Shown here piece after piece: positions 63,223-64,000 of a DNA stretch of 64,000 nt (the first letter of the stretch is position 1; each line of letters begins with the position of its first letter). The position numbers and the translations under genes were made by a program. Source of the DNA: Theocolax elegans (taxonomy: Eukaryota > Arthropoda > Insecta > Hymenoptera > Cerocephalidae); contig CM047425.1 of NCBI GenBank assembly GCA_026168455.1, positions 6,484,001 to 6,548,000 on the forward strand, given 5' to 3'. A model generated the notes under the pieces. The model did no database searches. It had not been told where the DNA came from and saw only the letters and a list, made by a program, of their open reading frames with translations.

Positions 63223-63245
63223 CTATATCTTTCTTTTTTAGGAGG

Positions 63246-64000
63246 ATACGCATTTTCGGGAATTCGATGTGATTTTAAGGCTTCGTGCAGTTGGGCTTCT
63301 GATCAACATTTCGTTGTTTACAGAACACCTTCTTACGTGCATAATCGGAATTATTTATTAAAAATGATATATTGTTAATCTTGTTAAAAGATGCAATTTT
63401 AGATTCGAGCTGAAGTTTGTAACTCAACTTCATTTTCCTCAGAGACGAGAAATACGAGAAACGAGAAGGAGACGCGACAGTGAGGACACGTAATACGACA
63501 CCGCAATTTTAGGTATATTCGCGGTAAAAGTATATATCGTTCATTATTCATTTACCGATAAAAAGATAACTAGGTCTACACGCGTCGTAGAATTTAATTT
63601 CTAATTTATTATTCATTTAATTAACTTGATTAAATATGCATTTCCATGTATAATAAAACATTTTTATTTCAAACTCTCCACCACGGTTCTGCAAATAGTA
63701 TAGTGAAATATGCGTAATTTAATCATAGGCACTGGGACGATGTTGCAAAAAATTATAATTTTAGGTACTGCAGGTGAGTATTAAAGAATAATCTGAAAAT
63801 TAAAAGGTACTTGCGTGGATAATATCACTTACACTTCGTGCGGATAATAATAAAATAAAAAGAACGACTATGAAGTTGAATGAAATTTTGATGGGTGCTA
63901 TTTGTATTCAAATTTCTTAATGTTACAGAAGTATAAAGTGCTAATTATTACGACGTTTAAAACGTATATTAATGTAAAAAAAAGAGTATGAAGAGTAATT
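63246..64000. other. Non-coding A+T-rich end of window
   Basis: Nothing recognised. Confidence 0.5.

Larger units (their letters stand above)
62720..63245. other. CpG-rich island ending in a long pyrimidine tract
   Basis: CpG-rich DNA at 62790-63110 with opposing ORFs of 68 and 90 codons (62797-63003 plus; 62721-62993 minus), neither recognisable. Overlapping octamers lie at 62899-62912. A pyrimidine tract of about 70 bases (63169-63238) ends in TTTTTTAG|GAGG, a good acceptor-like context if a plus-strand exon followed, but the downstream DNA has no open frame of note. Confidence 0.35.

Noticed and set aside
1..64000. CRISPR arrays, bacterial operons, telomeric TTAGG arrays, mitochondrial insertions
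   Set aside because: None was seen; repeats are simple, inverted or tandem, and there is no regularly spaced direct-repeat array or telomere tract.

Overview
The window reads as nuclear DNA of an insect, most likely a hymenopteran and probably a bee. This is an inference from texture: a strongly A+T-rich background full of (TA)n-type tracts, broken every few kilobases by short, CpG-rich, purine/pyrimidine-skewed islands, plus a mariner-type terminal motif and small TA-flanked inverted-repeat elements. There are no operons, Shine-Dalgarno sites or tightly packed reading frames. No protein gene, tRNA, rRNA, snRNA or known insect microRNA could be recognised. The longest reading frames are about 100 to 200 codons and are low in complexity or built on microsatellites. 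The window is best described as a gene desert: either intergenic DNA or one or more very large introns.

Layout. 1-1.5 kb: CpG-rich start with a G-run, a consensus CRE palindrome and alternating purine-pyrimidine tracts. 1.9-2.4 kb: a TA-flanked foldback element made of one inverted and four direct copies of a ~108 bp unit. 5.4-5.6 kb: a second hairpin-type element, with a diverged half copy at 38.2 kb. 12.8-13.1 kb: a frame-disrupted coding-like remnant on the minus strand. 23.2-23.6 kb: a mariner-like end followed by another coding-like but broken block. 23.8-24.4 kb: the longest ORF, in a G+C-richer island. 26.1-26.3 kb: three compact hairpins. 33.4 and 37.3 kb: stem-loops of microRNA-precursor size. 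38.9-41 kb: two CpG/purine-rich islands. 49.5-52.6 kb: the most gene-like stretch, four islands with good splice-site matches but no recognised protein; a spliced noncoding RNA or promoter/5'UTR region is possible. 56.2-57.1 kb: a CpG island and a third TA-flanked inverted-repeat element. 62.8-63.2 kb: a CpG-rich island with overlapping octamer motifs and a long pyrimidine tract.

Nothing in the sequence shows the pieces acting together as a pathway. The best candidates for undescribed biology are the composite foldback element, the two unidentified coding-like relics, the hairpins and the 49.5-52.6 kb locus. All calls come from reading the sequence by eye, without alignment or folding software.
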